A DNA stretch of 64,000 nt from Thermoflexus sp042408815 (lineage in GTDB: Bacteria > Chloroflexota > Anaerolineae > Thermoflexales > Thermoflexaceae), in NCBI RefSeq assembly GCF_042408815.1, contig NZ_JBHOQR010000027.1:1-64000 (forward strand). The letters run 5' to 3'. Below, piece after piece: positions 42,953 to 51,429 of this stretch. The notes under the pieces are model-generated. The model did no database searches, was not told where the DNA came from, and was given only the letters and a program-made list of their open reading frames with translations. Position 1 is the first letter of the stretch, and each line of letters starts with the position of its first letter. Made by a program: the position numbers and the translations under genes.

Positions 42953-43987
42953 TTACTGTTCCGCCTTGAGCAAATCTTCGATGGATAGCCCCACGGCGGC
43001 CTCGCCCTTGAACACCGTTCCCACCTTGCGGCCCTCGAAGCGCTGCCACGCCAGGGAATAGACCGAATCCGGAAGGGGGATGTATCCCACCTGGCGGATG
43101 AGCGAGGGGCCCTGGGTTAGATAGAAACGGACGAAGGCCTCCACCTCCGGGCGGTCCGCAGCCTTACGGCTCACGTAGATAAAGACGGGACGAGAGAGGG
43201 GCTTATAGGTCCCGTTCCGCACCGTTTCCTCGGAGGGGAACACGCATCCTGCTCCGCTGTCGATGGCCACCGGCTTCACTTTGTCCTGATTCTCGAAATA
43301 ATAGGCAAGGCCGATATATCCCAGCGCGTATTTGTCGTTCGCCACCCCCTGAACCACCACATTGGTGTCCACGCTGGCGGTGTAATCGCCCCGGCTGGCC
43401 TTGGCCTTCCCCACGATGGCCTCCGTGAAATAATCGAAGGAGCCGCTGTCGGTGGTCCGGCCGAAGAGGTTCAACGGCGCATCGGGCCATTCGGGCCGCA
43501 CCTGGTTCCAGCGGGTGATCTTCCCTTGGGCTTCAGGCTCCCAGATCTTCTTCAGCTCCGCCACGGTCATGCAGGCCACCCAGTTGTTCTGGGGATTGAC
43601 CACCACGGTGAGCGCATCGTAGGCCACCGGGAGCTCGATGTATTCAACGCCACTCTTCGCACAGCTTTCCATCTCCGCCTTAGAGATGGGACGCGAGGCG
43701 TTTGAGATGTCTGTCTCCCCGTTGCAGAACTTCTTGAACCCCCCACCGGTTCCGCTAACCCCCACCACGACCTTTACACCCGGATTTTCCTTCTGGAATG
43801 CTTCCGCCACCGCCTCGGTGATGGGGTAGACGGTGGAAGAACCGTCGATCTGAATCTGGCCGCTCAAGCGGGCAGACGGCTGAGCCGCAGAAGGAGGCTG
43901 GGGCGTCGCCGTCGAGGCCGCCCGACACGCCGCTGCCACAACCGCCAGCAAAGCCACAACCTTGCTGAGCATCGGACCCCATTTCAT
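42953..43987 (-). CDS. pstS: Phosphate-binding lipoprotein PstS
   Basis: The 344-residue protein has a lipoprotein signal (LLAVVAAAC), then the PstS sequence: IQIDGSSTVYPITEAVAEAF, VGVSGTGGGFKKFCNGETDISNASRP, and RTTDSGSFDYFTE. The SGTGGGF and DGSSTV loops bind phosphate. Cys residues at FCNGE, SCAKSG, WVACM and GAGCVF could form disulfides. First gene of the operon pstS-C-A-B-arsC-phoU. The ATG follows GAGGAGG. Confidence 0.94.
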   Translation of the reverse strand: MKWGPMLSKVVALLAVVAAACRAASTATPQPPSAAQPSARLSGQIQIDGSSTVYPITEAVAEAFQKENPGVKVVVGVSGTGGGFKKFCNGETDISNASRPISKAEMESCAKSGVEYIELPVAYDALTVVVNPQNNWVACMTVAELKKIWEPEAQGKITRWNQVRPEWPDAPLNLFGRTTDSGSFDYFTEAIVGKAKASRGDYTASVDTNVVVQGVANDKYALGYIGLAYYFENQDKVKPVAIDSGAGCVFPSEETVRNGTYKPLSRPVFIYVSRKAADRPEVEAFVRFYLTQGPSLIRQVGYIPLPDSVYSLAWQRFEGRKVGTVFKGEAAVGLSIEDLLKAEQ

Positions 43988-44107
43988 CGCAGGCCTCCTC
44001 ACCGTGAATTCGGAATCCGGGAGGGAGCCGGAGCGCCTCCTCTCCCCGCGTCAAGCCATCGCTCCTTTGCAGAGGCAGCGCGACGGCCTGGCCCAGCGAG
44101 GGGAGGG

Positions 44108-44314
44108 CTATCTCGATCCCTGCTTCCTTCGGTGCGCCGGATCCGCTGCGGCGCGTGTTGCCACTCGGATCCCCCGCTCCCTCAAGAACGCCCGGAGCGC
44201 CTCAGTGTCCGGCAGGCTCAACAGCACGTGGCGCCCTTCGCGCCTCAGAGGGAATGAACGTAAGGACGCCAGCCGGTTTCCGGATCGGCATAAACCGGCG
44301 CATCGATCGCCCAT
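44108..44314 (-). CDS. Small ORF upstream of pstS, possibly frameshifted
   Basis: This 68-codon frame starts three bases after the stop of the coiled-coil gene. Its second half (LLSLPDTEALRAFLRERGIRVATRAA) looks protein-like. Its first half does not; another frame over the same DNA reads APVYADPETGWRPYVHSL and then stops at the point where the second half begins. Joining the two would give a coherent small protein, so a single-base indel near 44250 is possible. The downstream gap to pstS is 120 bp. No known family. Confidence 0.4.
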   Translation of the reverse strand: MGDRCAGLCRSGNRLASLRSFPLRREGRHVLLSLPDTEALRAFLRERGIRVATRAAADPAHRRKQGSR

Positions 44315-44317
44315 CGA

Positions 44318-44491
44318 TCACGCCGCCTGACGCCACGCCCGCAGCTCCCGGCGCAGCGCCTCCAGACGCTCCAGCTCTGCCAGCAGGCCTCGGAGACGGA
44401 TACCCTCCTCGTCTTCCCCTTCCCGGACCAGACGGGTGAGCTCCTCCCGGAGCCGCCGAAGCCGCTCGTCTACCTCGATGATGGTCTCCAT
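44318..44491 (-). CDS. Small coiled-coil protein
   Basis: A 57-residue ORF starts at an ATG with a textbook ribosome binding site (GGGAGGAGGGT). The sequence METIIEVDERLRRLREEL is followed by heptad-like Leu/Arg/Glu repeats to the end, so a single amphipathic helix or coiled coil is expected. It is upstream of the short ORF and pstS on the same strand and could be the first gene of that transcript. Function unknown. Confidence 0.6.
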   Translation of the reverse strand: METIIEVDERLRRLREELTRLVREGEDEEGIRLRGLLAELERLEALRRELRAWRQAA

Positions 44492-44557
44492 ACCCTCCTC
44501 CCTCGACTCAAGTTCACCTTCATCTTAATGGAACTTCCTGCGAGAGAGGTGAAGCGT

Positions 44558-44578
44558 TCTTTCGGGTTTCCCGAAAGA
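44558..44578. promoter_or_regulatory. Perfect palindrome upstream of the small ORFs and pst genes
   Basis: TCTTTCGGG and CCCGAAAGA (9-bp arms, TTT spacer) form a perfect inverted repeat about 67 bp before the coiled-coil ORF in a divergent intergenic region. It could be an operator for a dimeric regulator or a small hairpin. No known Pho-box consensus is matched. Confidence 0.5.
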
Positions 44579-44916
44579 TGTGTTAAATCTTTTTCACAAC
44601 AGACGGGCGCTGTCGGCCCTCCGGCCTTCCCGCCGCCTTCCTGAAAGGTCCAGGGGAGTCTAGGAAAGATCATCTCGCCTCCCAGAATGGGCGCCCTATG
44701 GTGTAAGTCCATGTTGAGCTCTCCAACGATCCGGTTCGGATGACAGAACCTTCACCACGTCTTACAATTCAATGGGAGGCGATGGTCTCAAGGCAACGTT
44801 CTGTCGAGTTGTATAAGGGAACACACTGTTCAGCTCGAATGAGAGATCAGGGATAGGCGTCTGATGGCTGGCCAGCTCCGGCGTGGCTTGAAGTTCAGCC
44901 CGAGAGGAGGCGGGTG
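44579..44916. other. Rest of the divergent intergenic region
   Basis: About 338 bp up to the DksA-like gene. It is more AT-rich than the genes and holds stretches like GTTAAATCTTTTTCACAAC and TGTATAAGGGAACACACTGTT that may be promoter sequence for either side. No protein-like ORF is visible. Confidence 0.4.
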
Positions 44917-45276
44917 ATGGCCGTTCCATTCGATCGGTTTCGCCAGGTGCTCGAGGACGAGCGTGCTCGATTAAAAGAAGAGCTGGCCCGACTGGATGCC
45001 CGCGCGCCGGAGGGGATCGGTTACCATGATCACATGGCCGATGACGCTACCGATGTGCTGGATCAAACGACCCGGGCTGCGTTACGCCGGCATCTGGAAA
45101 TCCGCCTTCAGGAAGTGGAGGCAGCGATCCAGCGGATGGAGGAGGGCACATATGGGATCTGCCAGGCATGCGGCCGGCCGATCGATATCGCCCGCCTGAA
45201 GGCCATTCCTTTCGCGGCCCTCTGTCTGGACTGTCAATCCAAACGGGAGCGCGAACCTGGCGAGGCCTTCCGATAG
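44917..45276 (+). CDS. TraR/DksA-type zinc-finger protein
   Basis: The 119-residue protein has a helical N-terminal hairpin (FRQVLEDERARLKEELARL...HLEIRLQEVEAAIQRMEEGTYG) and a C-terminal zinc finger with CQACG and CLDC. The sequence GTYGICQACGRPIDIARLKA is typical of TraR/DksA proteins, which reach into the RNA polymerase secondary channel or act as YteA/YocK-type proteins. The ATG at 44917 follows GAGAGGAGG at the right distance. lspA follows after 49 bp, the same order seen in many bacteria (dksA-like then lspA). Confidence 0.85.
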   Translation: MAVPFDRFRQVLEDERARLKEELARLDARAPEGIGYHDHMADDATDVLDQTTRAALRRHLEIRLQEVEAAIQRMEEGTYGICQACGRPIDIARLKAIPFAALCLDCQSKREREPGEAFR

Positions 45277-45325
45277 GACTTGTGAAATGGGAGAGACACG
45301 ATCTCAATCGGTGGAGGCGCTGGCT

Positions 45326-45838
45326 ATGGGACGCCGCTGGATCATAGGCGCGGTCGCCTTTTCCACGCTGGCTGCTGATCAGCTGAGCAAAGCATGGGTG
45401 CGGGAGAACCTGGCCCTGTATGAATCCTGGGCCCCCATCCCGGCCCTGGCCCGCTACTTCACCTTCACTCACGTCACGAACACCGGCATCGCCTTCGGTC
45501 TGTTCCGGGAATGGGGATCAGTCCTCATCGCGGTCGCCGTGGTGGTGATCGCCTTCCTGCTCCTCTACACCCGGCAGCTGGCAACAGCAGGGTGGCCAGT
45601 TCAAATCGCCGTGGGCCTTCAACTGGGAGGAGCGTTTGGAAACCTGATCGACCGGATCCGGTTCGGATCCGTCACGGATTTCCTGGATTTCAAGTTCTGG
45701 CCAGTCTTCAATCTGGCAGACAGTGCGATCGTGGTGGGGATGCTACTGCTGCTGGTCTTCATGGGAGCCGAGGAACGCGCCCAGCCCCATCCGCCGGTTT
45801 CCTCCCCCTCCGATGATCCCCAGCAGGGATCCGGATAA
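45326..45838 (+). CDS. lspA: Lipoprotein signal peptidase (signal peptidase II)
   Basis: The 170-residue membrane protein has four helices and the aspartic protease motifs of LspA: VTNTGIAFGL, GGAFGNLIDRIRFGSVTDFLDF and FNLADSAIVVG, with catalytic Asp in NLIDR and NLADS. It removes signal peptides from lipoproteins such as PstS and the solute-binding protein in this window. Start: ATG at 45326 after GGAGG is preferred over the ATG at 45287 because family members begin immediately before the first helix. Confidence 0.92.
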   Translation: MGRRWIIGAVAFSTLAADQLSKAWVRENLALYESWAPIPALARYFTFTHVTNTGIAFGLFREWGSVLIAVAVVVIAFLLLYTRQLATAGWPVQIAVGLQLGGAFGNLIDRIRFGSVTDFLDFKFWPVFNLADSAIVVGMLLLLVFMGAEERAQPHPPVSSPSDDPQQGSG

Positions 45839-45939
45839 CCCATCATCATGGCCTTATCGCCGCGACGGCGGAGGATCGGAACCAGACCCCCCTCGGTCAG
45901 GCCAACTCACCATCCGGATCTTTCTCCGAGCAACCTGGG

Positions 45940-46998
45940 ATGCTGGCGGTCGAAGTCTATCGGCTCCACAAATACTACAGGGCGCACCATAAGGCGCCAG
46001 GGTTGCTGGGATCCCTGAAGGCATTCTTCCGCCGCCGCTATCGGGTGATCCCCGCGGTGGAGGATGTCTCGTTCACCATCGAACCCGGGGAGATCGTGGG
46101 CTTTCTCGGCCCGAACGGCGCGGGCAAAACCACCACCTTGAAGATCCTGGCAGGCCTCCTCTACCCCACCTCCGGTGAGGTCCGGGTGTTGGGGTTCATC
46201 CCCCAGCGCCGGGAACGCGCTTTCCTGCGTCAGATCACGCTGGTGATGGGCCAGAAACAGCAGCTGCTGTGGGATCTCCCCGCCATCGAGACGTTCCTGC
46301 TGAACCAGGCAGTGTATGGAATCCCGAAGGTGGAATTTCAGCGCACCCTGGAGGAGCTGGTGGAGCTGCTGGATCTGGAAGGATTGCTCACCAAACAGGT
46401 GCGCAAGCTCAGCCTGGGAGAGCGCATGAAATGCGAGCTGGCCGCCGCCCTCCTTCATCGACCGCAGGTGCTGTTCCTGGACGAGCCCACCATCGGCCTC
46501 GATGTGACCATGCAGGCCCGGATTCGGGATTTCATCCGGGAGTATAACCGCCGGACCGGGGCCACCGTTCTGCTTACCAGCCATTATATGGCCGATGTGG
46601 CCGCCCTGTGCCGGCGGGTGCTGGTGATTCATCGCGGCCATCTGCTCTATGATGGAGATCTGGAAGCGCTGGCGGAGCGGGTGATGCCCTATCGCATCGT
46701 GCGGGTGACGATAGCACAGCCTCTTCCCATAAGCGCCCTCTCCCCTTTTGGCGAGGTGCTGAGTCTGAACTCCCACCGGGCCGAACTCCGGGTCCCCCGA
46801 GCTCGAACCGCGGAGATCGCCGCGGCACTGCTCACGGCGTTGCCGGTAACCGACCTGGCCATTGAGGAGCCTCCCGTGGAGGAAGTCATCCGGAGGGTTT
46901 TCGCCGAGGCCGCGGAGCAGGAACCCGGGCAGGTGGCCCGCTGGCCGGAGCTCGGGGAAGAAGAAGAGGAAGAGCCCGAAGCGTATGCGAAGGGTTAA
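45940..46998 (+). CDS. ABC-2-type exporter ATP-binding protein
   Basis: The 352-residue ATPase has Walker A FLGPNGAGKTTTLKIL, signature LSLGERMKCELAAALL, and Walker B VLFLDEPTIGLDV followed by SHYMADV. The variant signature (LSLGERMK) and the C-terminal extension after residue 240 are typical of the subgroup paired with ABC-2 permeases of the DUF990 type (viologen or antibiotic-like export). Substrate unknown. The following gene encodes one such permease; related loci usually have two, and only one is visible here. No strong ribosome binding site precedes the ATG. Confidence 0.85.
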   Translation: MLAVEVYRLHKYYRAHHKAPGLLGSLKAFFRRRYRVIPAVEDVSFTIEPGEIVGFLGPNGAGKTTTLKILAGLLYPTSGEVRVLGFIPQRRERAFLRQITLVMGQKQQLLWDLPAIETFLLNQAVYGIPKVEFQRTLEELVELLDLEGLLTKQVRKLSLGERMKCELAAALLHRPQVLFLDEPTIGLDVTMQARIRDFIREYNRRTGATVLLTSHYMADVAALCRRVLVIHRGHLLYDGDLEALAERVMPYRIVRVTIAQPLPISALSPFGEVLSLNSHRAELRVPRARTAEIAAALLTALPVTDLAIEEPPVEEVIRRVFAEAAEQEPGQVARWPELGEEEEEEPEAYAKG

Positions 46999-47112
46999 TC
47001 AGGACCCAGGGGCCCAGCCCCTCCATCCCCATCCCTCCCAGCACGGAAGAGCAGCGGCCCCATTCCATTGATCGTTCGATTTCACCCGGCTCGGATTGGA
47101 GCGATCTGCACC

Positions 47113-47958
47113 ATGGCGATCCCGCAGCATCCGACCCGGATTTCGGAAAGTGTCGCCGCGATCCGCGCGACCCTGCGCGCTTATCCCACGCTGCTGCGGA
47201 TTTACTGGGCCCGGACCCTGGAATATCGAGTGCAGATTCTCATCTGGATCCTCTCCGGGGTCATGCCGCTGGTGATGCTCGCCGTCTGGATCTCCATGGC
47301 CCGGGAAGGGCCGATCGGCCCCTTCGACGCAGGGACCTTCGTGGGATATTACCTCTCCGCTATCTTCTTGCGCCGGATGACTGGGGTTTGGATCATCTGG
47401 GATCTGAACCGGGATATCCGGACGGGAGGGTTGAGCGCCCAGCTGCTGCGACCCCTTCATCCCCTGCATTATGACTTGGCCCGGACGCTGGCCTCCCGCC
47501 CGATCCAGGCCCTGCTGGTTGGCCCCCCTATCGCTTTAGCCCTCTATCTGTATCCAGGCCCTCAGCTCGATCTCACGCCCATCAACCTGCTTCGGGTCGC
47601 TGCCGCCACATTCCTGGCCCTGTTGCTGGAATTCTTCTTTCAATATGCGATTGGCCTCACCGCTTTCTGGACCTCCCAGGCGGTGGCCTTTCATGAAGTT
47701 TGGTTCTTCATCAAGGCACTGGGGTCCGGGTATGTGATTCCCCTGGCCCTCATGCCGCAAGGGATCCAGCAACTGCTGCGCTGGACCCCCTTCCCCCTGA
47801 TGCTATCATTTCCGCTGGAGATGCTGCTGGGGCGGCTCTCGCCGGACCGTATTGCTCAGGGCTTCATAGCCCAGGGACTGTGGTTGAGCATCGCGGTCAG
47901 TCTGGTTGTCCTGCTCTGGCGGCTGGGGATCCGGCGCTACGAGGCCTTTGGAGCCTGA
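47113..47958 (+). CDS. ABC-2 family permease
   Basis: The 281-residue membrane protein has six helices and the DUF990/ABC-2 sequence LRPLHPLHYDLARTLASRPIQ, IWDLNRDIRTGGLSAQLLRP and LALMPQGIQQLLRWTPFP. It would form the channel with the preceding ATPase. Start: ATG at 47113 (GGAG 11 bases upstream); an in-frame TTG at 47068 is less likely. The next gene follows after 47 bp. Confidence 0.8.
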   Translation: MAIPQHPTRISESVAAIRATLRAYPTLLRIYWARTLEYRVQILIWILSGVMPLVMLAVWISMAREGPIGPFDAGTFVGYYLSAIFLRRMTGVWIIWDLNRDIRTGGLSAQLLRPLHPLHYDLARTLASRPIQALLVGPPIALALYLYPGPQLDLTPINLLRVAAATFLALLLEFFFQYAIGLTAFWTSQAVAFHEVWFFIKALGSGYVIPLALMPQGIQQLLRWTPFPLMLSFPLEMLLGRLSPDRIAQGFIAQGLWLSIAVSLVVLLWRLGIRRYEAFGA

Positions 47959-48005
47959 AGGTAGCGGGGACGCGGACAAAAAGCCGGAGAGGAGGATTAA
48001 CTACC

Positions 48006-49025
48006 ATGTCGGGAATCTTCCCGGTGGGGAAGCTTCCCCTGGAGCTTATGCGGCGTCTGCTGGATTTCCCCATCCCGGATCCACGGGTGCGGCTCGGGCC
48101 CGGGATCGGTCTGGACGCGGCGGTAGTCGATATGGGGGATCGCTGTCTGGTGGTCAAGGCAGATCCCATCACCTTCGCCACCGATGCGATCGGATGGTAT
48201 GCTGTCCAGATCAACGCCAACGATATCGCGACCACCGGCGCCCTCCCCCGCTGGATGGTGGCCGTCCTCCTCCTGCCGGAAGGACGTACCGATGTGGAGC
48301 TGGTCGAGCGGATCTTCCAGTCGCTTCGCTCCGCCTGTGAGGCGATTGGAGTCGCATTGATCGGCGGCCACAGCGAGGTCACTTATGGTCTGGAACGGCC
48401 GATCATCGCCGGATTTATGCTGGGGGAAGTCCCTTCGGATCGCCTAATCACCCCGCGTGGCGCCCGGGCTGGGGATCAGGTGATCCTGAGCAAACCGATC
48501 GCTATTGAGGGCACCTCCGTGATCGCCCGGGAGAAGCGTGCGGAGCTATTGCCGATCTTCGGGGAAGCCTTCCTCAATCGTTGCGCGGATTTTCTTTACA
48601 ATCCCGGGATCAGCGTGCTGGAGGATGCGCAGATCGCCCTGAGGGCGGGTCGGGTGCACGCAATGCATGATCCGACGGAGGGAGGATTGGCCACCGGGCT
48701 CTGGGAACTGGCCCAGGCCGCCGGCCTCGGGATCCGGGTGGACCGCGAGGCTGTGCCGATCTATCCGGAGACCCGGACCCTGTGCCAGCACTATGGGCTG
48801 GATCCATGGGGCCTACTGGCTTCCGGTTCGCTCCTCATCGTCGCTCCACCCGAAGATGCGCCGGCGATCCGGGATGCGCTGATCGCGGCCGGGCGCCCCG
48901 CCGCCATCATCGGGGAGCTCCAGCCCGTGGAAGACGGAAACTGGATCGAACGCGCCGGCCGACGGGAACCCCTCCAACCTTTCCCCCGGGATGAGCTGGC
49001 TCGACTCTTCGAGGGATCGCTTTGA
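48006..49025 (+). CDS. PurM/HypE-like (AIR synthase-related) protein
   Basis: The 339-residue protein is an ATP-binding PurM/HypE fold: LGPGIGLDAAVVDMGD, TDAIGWYAVQINANDIATTGALPRWM, GGHSEVTYGL, and MHDPTEGGLATGLWEL near the end. These are the metal-ATP and glycine-rich motifs of the superfamily, which includes HypE, ThiL and SelD. It most resembles stand-alone HypE-like hydrogenase-maturation relatives. No hyp, sel or thi genes are adjacent, so the reaction is unknown. The ATG at 48006 follows GAGAGGAGG. Confidence 0.8.
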   Translation: MSGIFPVGKLPLELMRRLLDFPIPDPRVRLGPGIGLDAAVVDMGDRCLVVKADPITFATDAIGWYAVQINANDIATTGALPRWMVAVLLLPEGRTDVELVERIFQSLRSACEAIGVALIGGHSEVTYGLERPIIAGFMLGEVPSDRLITPRGARAGDQVILSKPIAIEGTSVIAREKRAELLPIFGEAFLNRCADFLYNPGISVLEDAQIALRAGRVHAMHDPTEGGLATGLWELAQAAGLGIRVDREAVPIYPETRTLCQHYGLDPWGLLASGSLLIVAPPEDAPAIRDALIAAGRPAAIIGELQPVEDGNWIERAGRREPLQPFPRDELARLFEGSL

Positions 49026-49411
49026 GTTCACGCCGTTACAAATGCAAGAGCCGCTTCAGTGGCGACGGGAAGGCGGACACCTGAGGCGATGGCGCCTCGG
49101 AAGGTCGATTTCCTGCTCGCCCAGAAAGGCGGCCGGGAAAAACGCTCGGTTATAGGGGGCTGGACAGCCGCCTTCGGGGGCCTGCCCGGCCTCCCACCTC
49201 TCTTTTCTCCTGCCGACCCCTCTGGAAAACCCCGCGGGAATGGACAGCGTATGGGTTGGCCACCCGCCTATCTCCCATAGGGCAGGCGTCCAGAAACGTT
49301 TTAAATGCTTTAAGTTATAATTAGAGAAAATCTAACCTTGGAGTCCGAATCCGTTAAACCCTCTCCTCCGGCTCCAGGTTGGCTATCGAGCTTATCGTGG
49401 CTTTGGGAAAG
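49026..49411. other. Intergenic region before the L,D-transpeptidase gene
   Basis: About 386 bp hold no protein-like ORF. An AT-rich patch near 49300-49335 (TTTAAATGCTTTAAGTTATAATTAG) contains TATAAT and may be a promoter. It is followed by the inverted-repeat element at 49412-49517. Confidence 0.4.
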
Positions 49412-49517
49412 CGTTCGGAAACGCAGTAACTTCAGGAGATTCACACAGAGACACAAAGACACGGAGGATCTTTTTTATTCGTTGTATCGGTGGTGTCTTT
49501 GTGCGAGCTTCCGAACG
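49412..49517. repeat. Nested inverted-repeat element (MITE-like)
   Basis: A 106-bp segment has matched outer ends CGTTCGGAA (49412-49420) and TTCCGAACG (49509-49517), and inner ends CACAAAGACAC (49452-49462) and GTGTCTTTGTG (49493-49503). The inner motif, embedded in ACACAGAGACACAAAGACAC, has the look of short dispersed repeats seen in several bacterial genomes. It ends 44 bp before the L,D-transpeptidase start. Function and copy number cannot be judged from one locus. Confidence 0.65.
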
Positions 49518-49561
49518 ATTTCACGGATGACCTCGCAAACCAGCGATGTGGAGGGCTCATG

Positions 49562-50626
49562 ATGGCGCTCATCCTGGGATTTTTGGGACTAATCCTTTCC
49601 GTGACGGGCCGCTGTATTCCTCCTGATGGGGACCCGACGTTCTGTCCCCGCCCGGTTCCCACGCGAACTCCTTCTGTCAGCTCCGCACATGGGAAGGCAG
49701 ATCCCCCGGGATCCTATCCCGGCCGGACCGGAACCCTGTCCCAACCGCTGGTCCCTTACATCTATGCCTATGTTCGGACCCCGGCTCCGACGTATCGTTC
49801 ACCGGAGGATGCGCTGAACGGCGGCTCTCCCCGGCGGATCTTCCCCGGGGGCTATGTGTGGGTGAGCGTGCACGGCCGGGTGGAGGCGGGCGGGAAAGTC
49901 TTCTATCAGATCAATCGAGAGGAATACATTGAGGCCTCGTATCTAGCCTTCGGTGCCCCCTCCCGCTTTCACGGGGTGGCCTTCAGCACCCCGCCCACTC
50001 GTCCTTTCGGCTGGATGGTTCAAGCCACCTTGCCTTCCGAGGAGCCGGGCCAGGCGCCGGATCCGAAAGCCCCTGTCCTGCCCCGTTATACCCTGATCAC
50101 GGTGGAAGAGATTCGTCACATTGGGAATCAGCGATGGTATCGGGTGGGCCCCCATCAGTGGATTAGGGAACAATCCGTGGGACTGGTGATTCCCACTCGG
50201 CCCCCCGCGGGGGTCCCACCGGGTTCGAAGTGGATTGAGGTGAACCTCTACGAGCAAACCCTGGCGGCTTATGAAGGGGAGCGGCTGGTCTATGCAACCT
50301 TGATCTCATCCGGCCGCGCCCGCACCCCGACTGTCACGGGCCTCTTCCGGATCCAGGTGAAGGCCCGAACCACCCGGATGGATGGAGACATCTTCGGTTA
50401 CTACTACCTGGAAGATGTGCCGTGGACTATGTTCTTCTATCAGGGTTACGCCCTTCACGGGGCTTACTGGCATGATCGCTTCGGCTTCCCGCAAAGCCGG
50501 GGTTGTGTGAACCTCGCGCCCATCGACGCCCGCTGGCTGTTCGAGTGGGCCGAACCTTATGGGGATGCGCCTTTCGTGCGGGCCACCCCTGACAACCCGG
50601 GCACCTGGGTCTGGGTGCACGATTGA
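49562..50626 (+). CDS. L,D-transpeptidase (YkuD domain) lipoprotein or secreted protein
   Basis: The 354-residue protein has a signal segment (ALILGFLGLILSVTGRC), a Pro/Thr linker, two SH3-like regions and a C-terminal YkuD domain with ISSGRARTPTVTG, HGAYWHDRFGFPQSRGCVNL. The catalytic Cys is in SRGCVNL and His in LHGAYWH. Such enzymes make 3-3 cross-links in peptidoglycan or attach proteins to it. The Cys at the end of the signal could be lipidated. The start at 49562 has GGAGGG six bases upstream. Confidence 0.88.
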   Translation: MALILGFLGLILSVTGRCIPPDGDPTFCPRPVPTRTPSVSSAHGKADPPGSYPGRTGTLSQPLVPYIYAYVRTPAPTYRSPEDALNGGSPRRIFPGGYVWVSVHGRVEAGGKVFYQINREEYIEASYLAFGAPSRFHGVAFSTPPTRPFGWMVQATLPSEEPGQAPDPKAPVLPRYTLITVEEIRHIGNQRWYRVGPHQWIREQSVGLVIPTRPPAGVPPGSKWIEVNLYEQTLAAYEGERLVYATLISSGRARTPTVTGLFRIQVKARTTRMDGDIFGYYYLEDVPWTMFFYQGYALHGAYWHDRFGFPQSRGCVNLAPIDARWLFEWAEPYGDAPFVRATPDNPGTWVWVHD

Positions 50627-50737
50627 TACATGGACATCACGGTCTGCCAACACCCTCAAAGTCCGTGAGCTGAACCCTGATCTTCGGCGGACAACACAGC
50701 CGCTGATATGAGGCGTTAGGCATTGGAGCGCTCGGTG

Positions 50738-50746
50738 TGCTACAAT
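50738..50746 (+). promoter_or_regulatory. Extended -10 promoter element
   Basis: TGCTACAAT (50738-50746) combines TG with a good -10 (TACAAT). The nearest -35-like sequence is weak, as is usual for extended -10 promoters. It precedes the gene at 50863 by 117 bp. Confidence 0.5.
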
Positions 50747-50862
50747 GATAGAGTCAGAGACGATGGGATGAGTTCTGTGGTCATAGGGATTCTCCGGATC
50801 CATCCCGGCCCGGAGGCCCCCAGGAGAATGAACGGCGCAATCCGTTGGGAGAAAGATCCCAT

Positions 50863-51426
50863 ATGGTTCCCCTGGAGCTGATCTATCTCTTTGCGGGCGG
50901 GGCGCTGATCGTGGGCCTCCTGCTGGGCCTCTCTTTAGGGCTTGCCCTTCGGGGAGGAAACGGTTCGCCGAAGGCCAGCGCGCCCCCGCCCCCGAAAACG
51001 GAGACCGGCATCGCGCTGGTTAGAGACCCGGATGGAACCTGGTGGGTGAAAGTTGGAAAACAACGCTACCGGCATCTACGGGAGATCCACGATCATCAGG
51101 CGGCTATGCTAGTTCTGGAAGCCCTGCGAGCGGTTCGGGGGATGACTGAAGGCTCCGCGCCGTTTCCCCTGCCTACCCCTGGGATCTCCCCCTCGGTCCC
51201 GACCCTGGCTGAGCAACTGGATGCCATTCTTCAAGAACTCCTCCAGCATCACCCTGAGCTCCCCTACCGGGCGGTTCGCTTCGAGACGATGCCGGACGGC
51301 ACCCTGGGCATCACCGTGGGCGGGCAGCGCTACAGCCGATTAGAGGAGATACCCGATCCCAATCTCCGGGCCCTCCTACAGGAGGTCATCCGACGGTGGT
51401 CGGAAGGAGCAAAACCCGTAGCTTGA
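50863..51426 (+). CDS. Membrane-anchored protein with two related short repeats
   Basis: The 187-residue protein has one N-terminal helix (LIYLFAGGALIVGLLLGLSLGLAL). It then has two similar 20-residue units, PDGTWWVKVGKQRYRHLREI and PDGTLGITVGGQRYSRLEEI, each followed by a helix. The fold of the repeats is unknown. The ATG follows GGGAGAAAG. The stop is four bases from the convergent GH57 gene stop. No enzyme motif. Confidence 0.6.
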   Translation: MVPLELIYLFAGGALIVGLLLGLSLGLALRGGNGSPKASAPPPPKTETGIALVRDPDGTWWVKVGKQRYRHLREIHDHQAAMLVLEALRAVRGMTEGSAPFPLPTPGISPSVPTLAEQLDAILQELLQHHPELPYRAVRFETMPDGTLGITVGGQRYSRLEEIPDPNLRALLQEVIRRWSEGAKPVA

Positions 51427-51429
51427 GAG

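Noticed and set aside
44506..44512. ACTCAAG half of a HAIR (HspR) box
   Set aside because: Only one half-site; the matching CTTGAGT at the right distance is absent.
44510..44530. GTTCACCTTCATC stretch as a Pho box
   Set aside because: Only one repeat unit resembles the actinobacterial Pho box and there is no second unit in phase.
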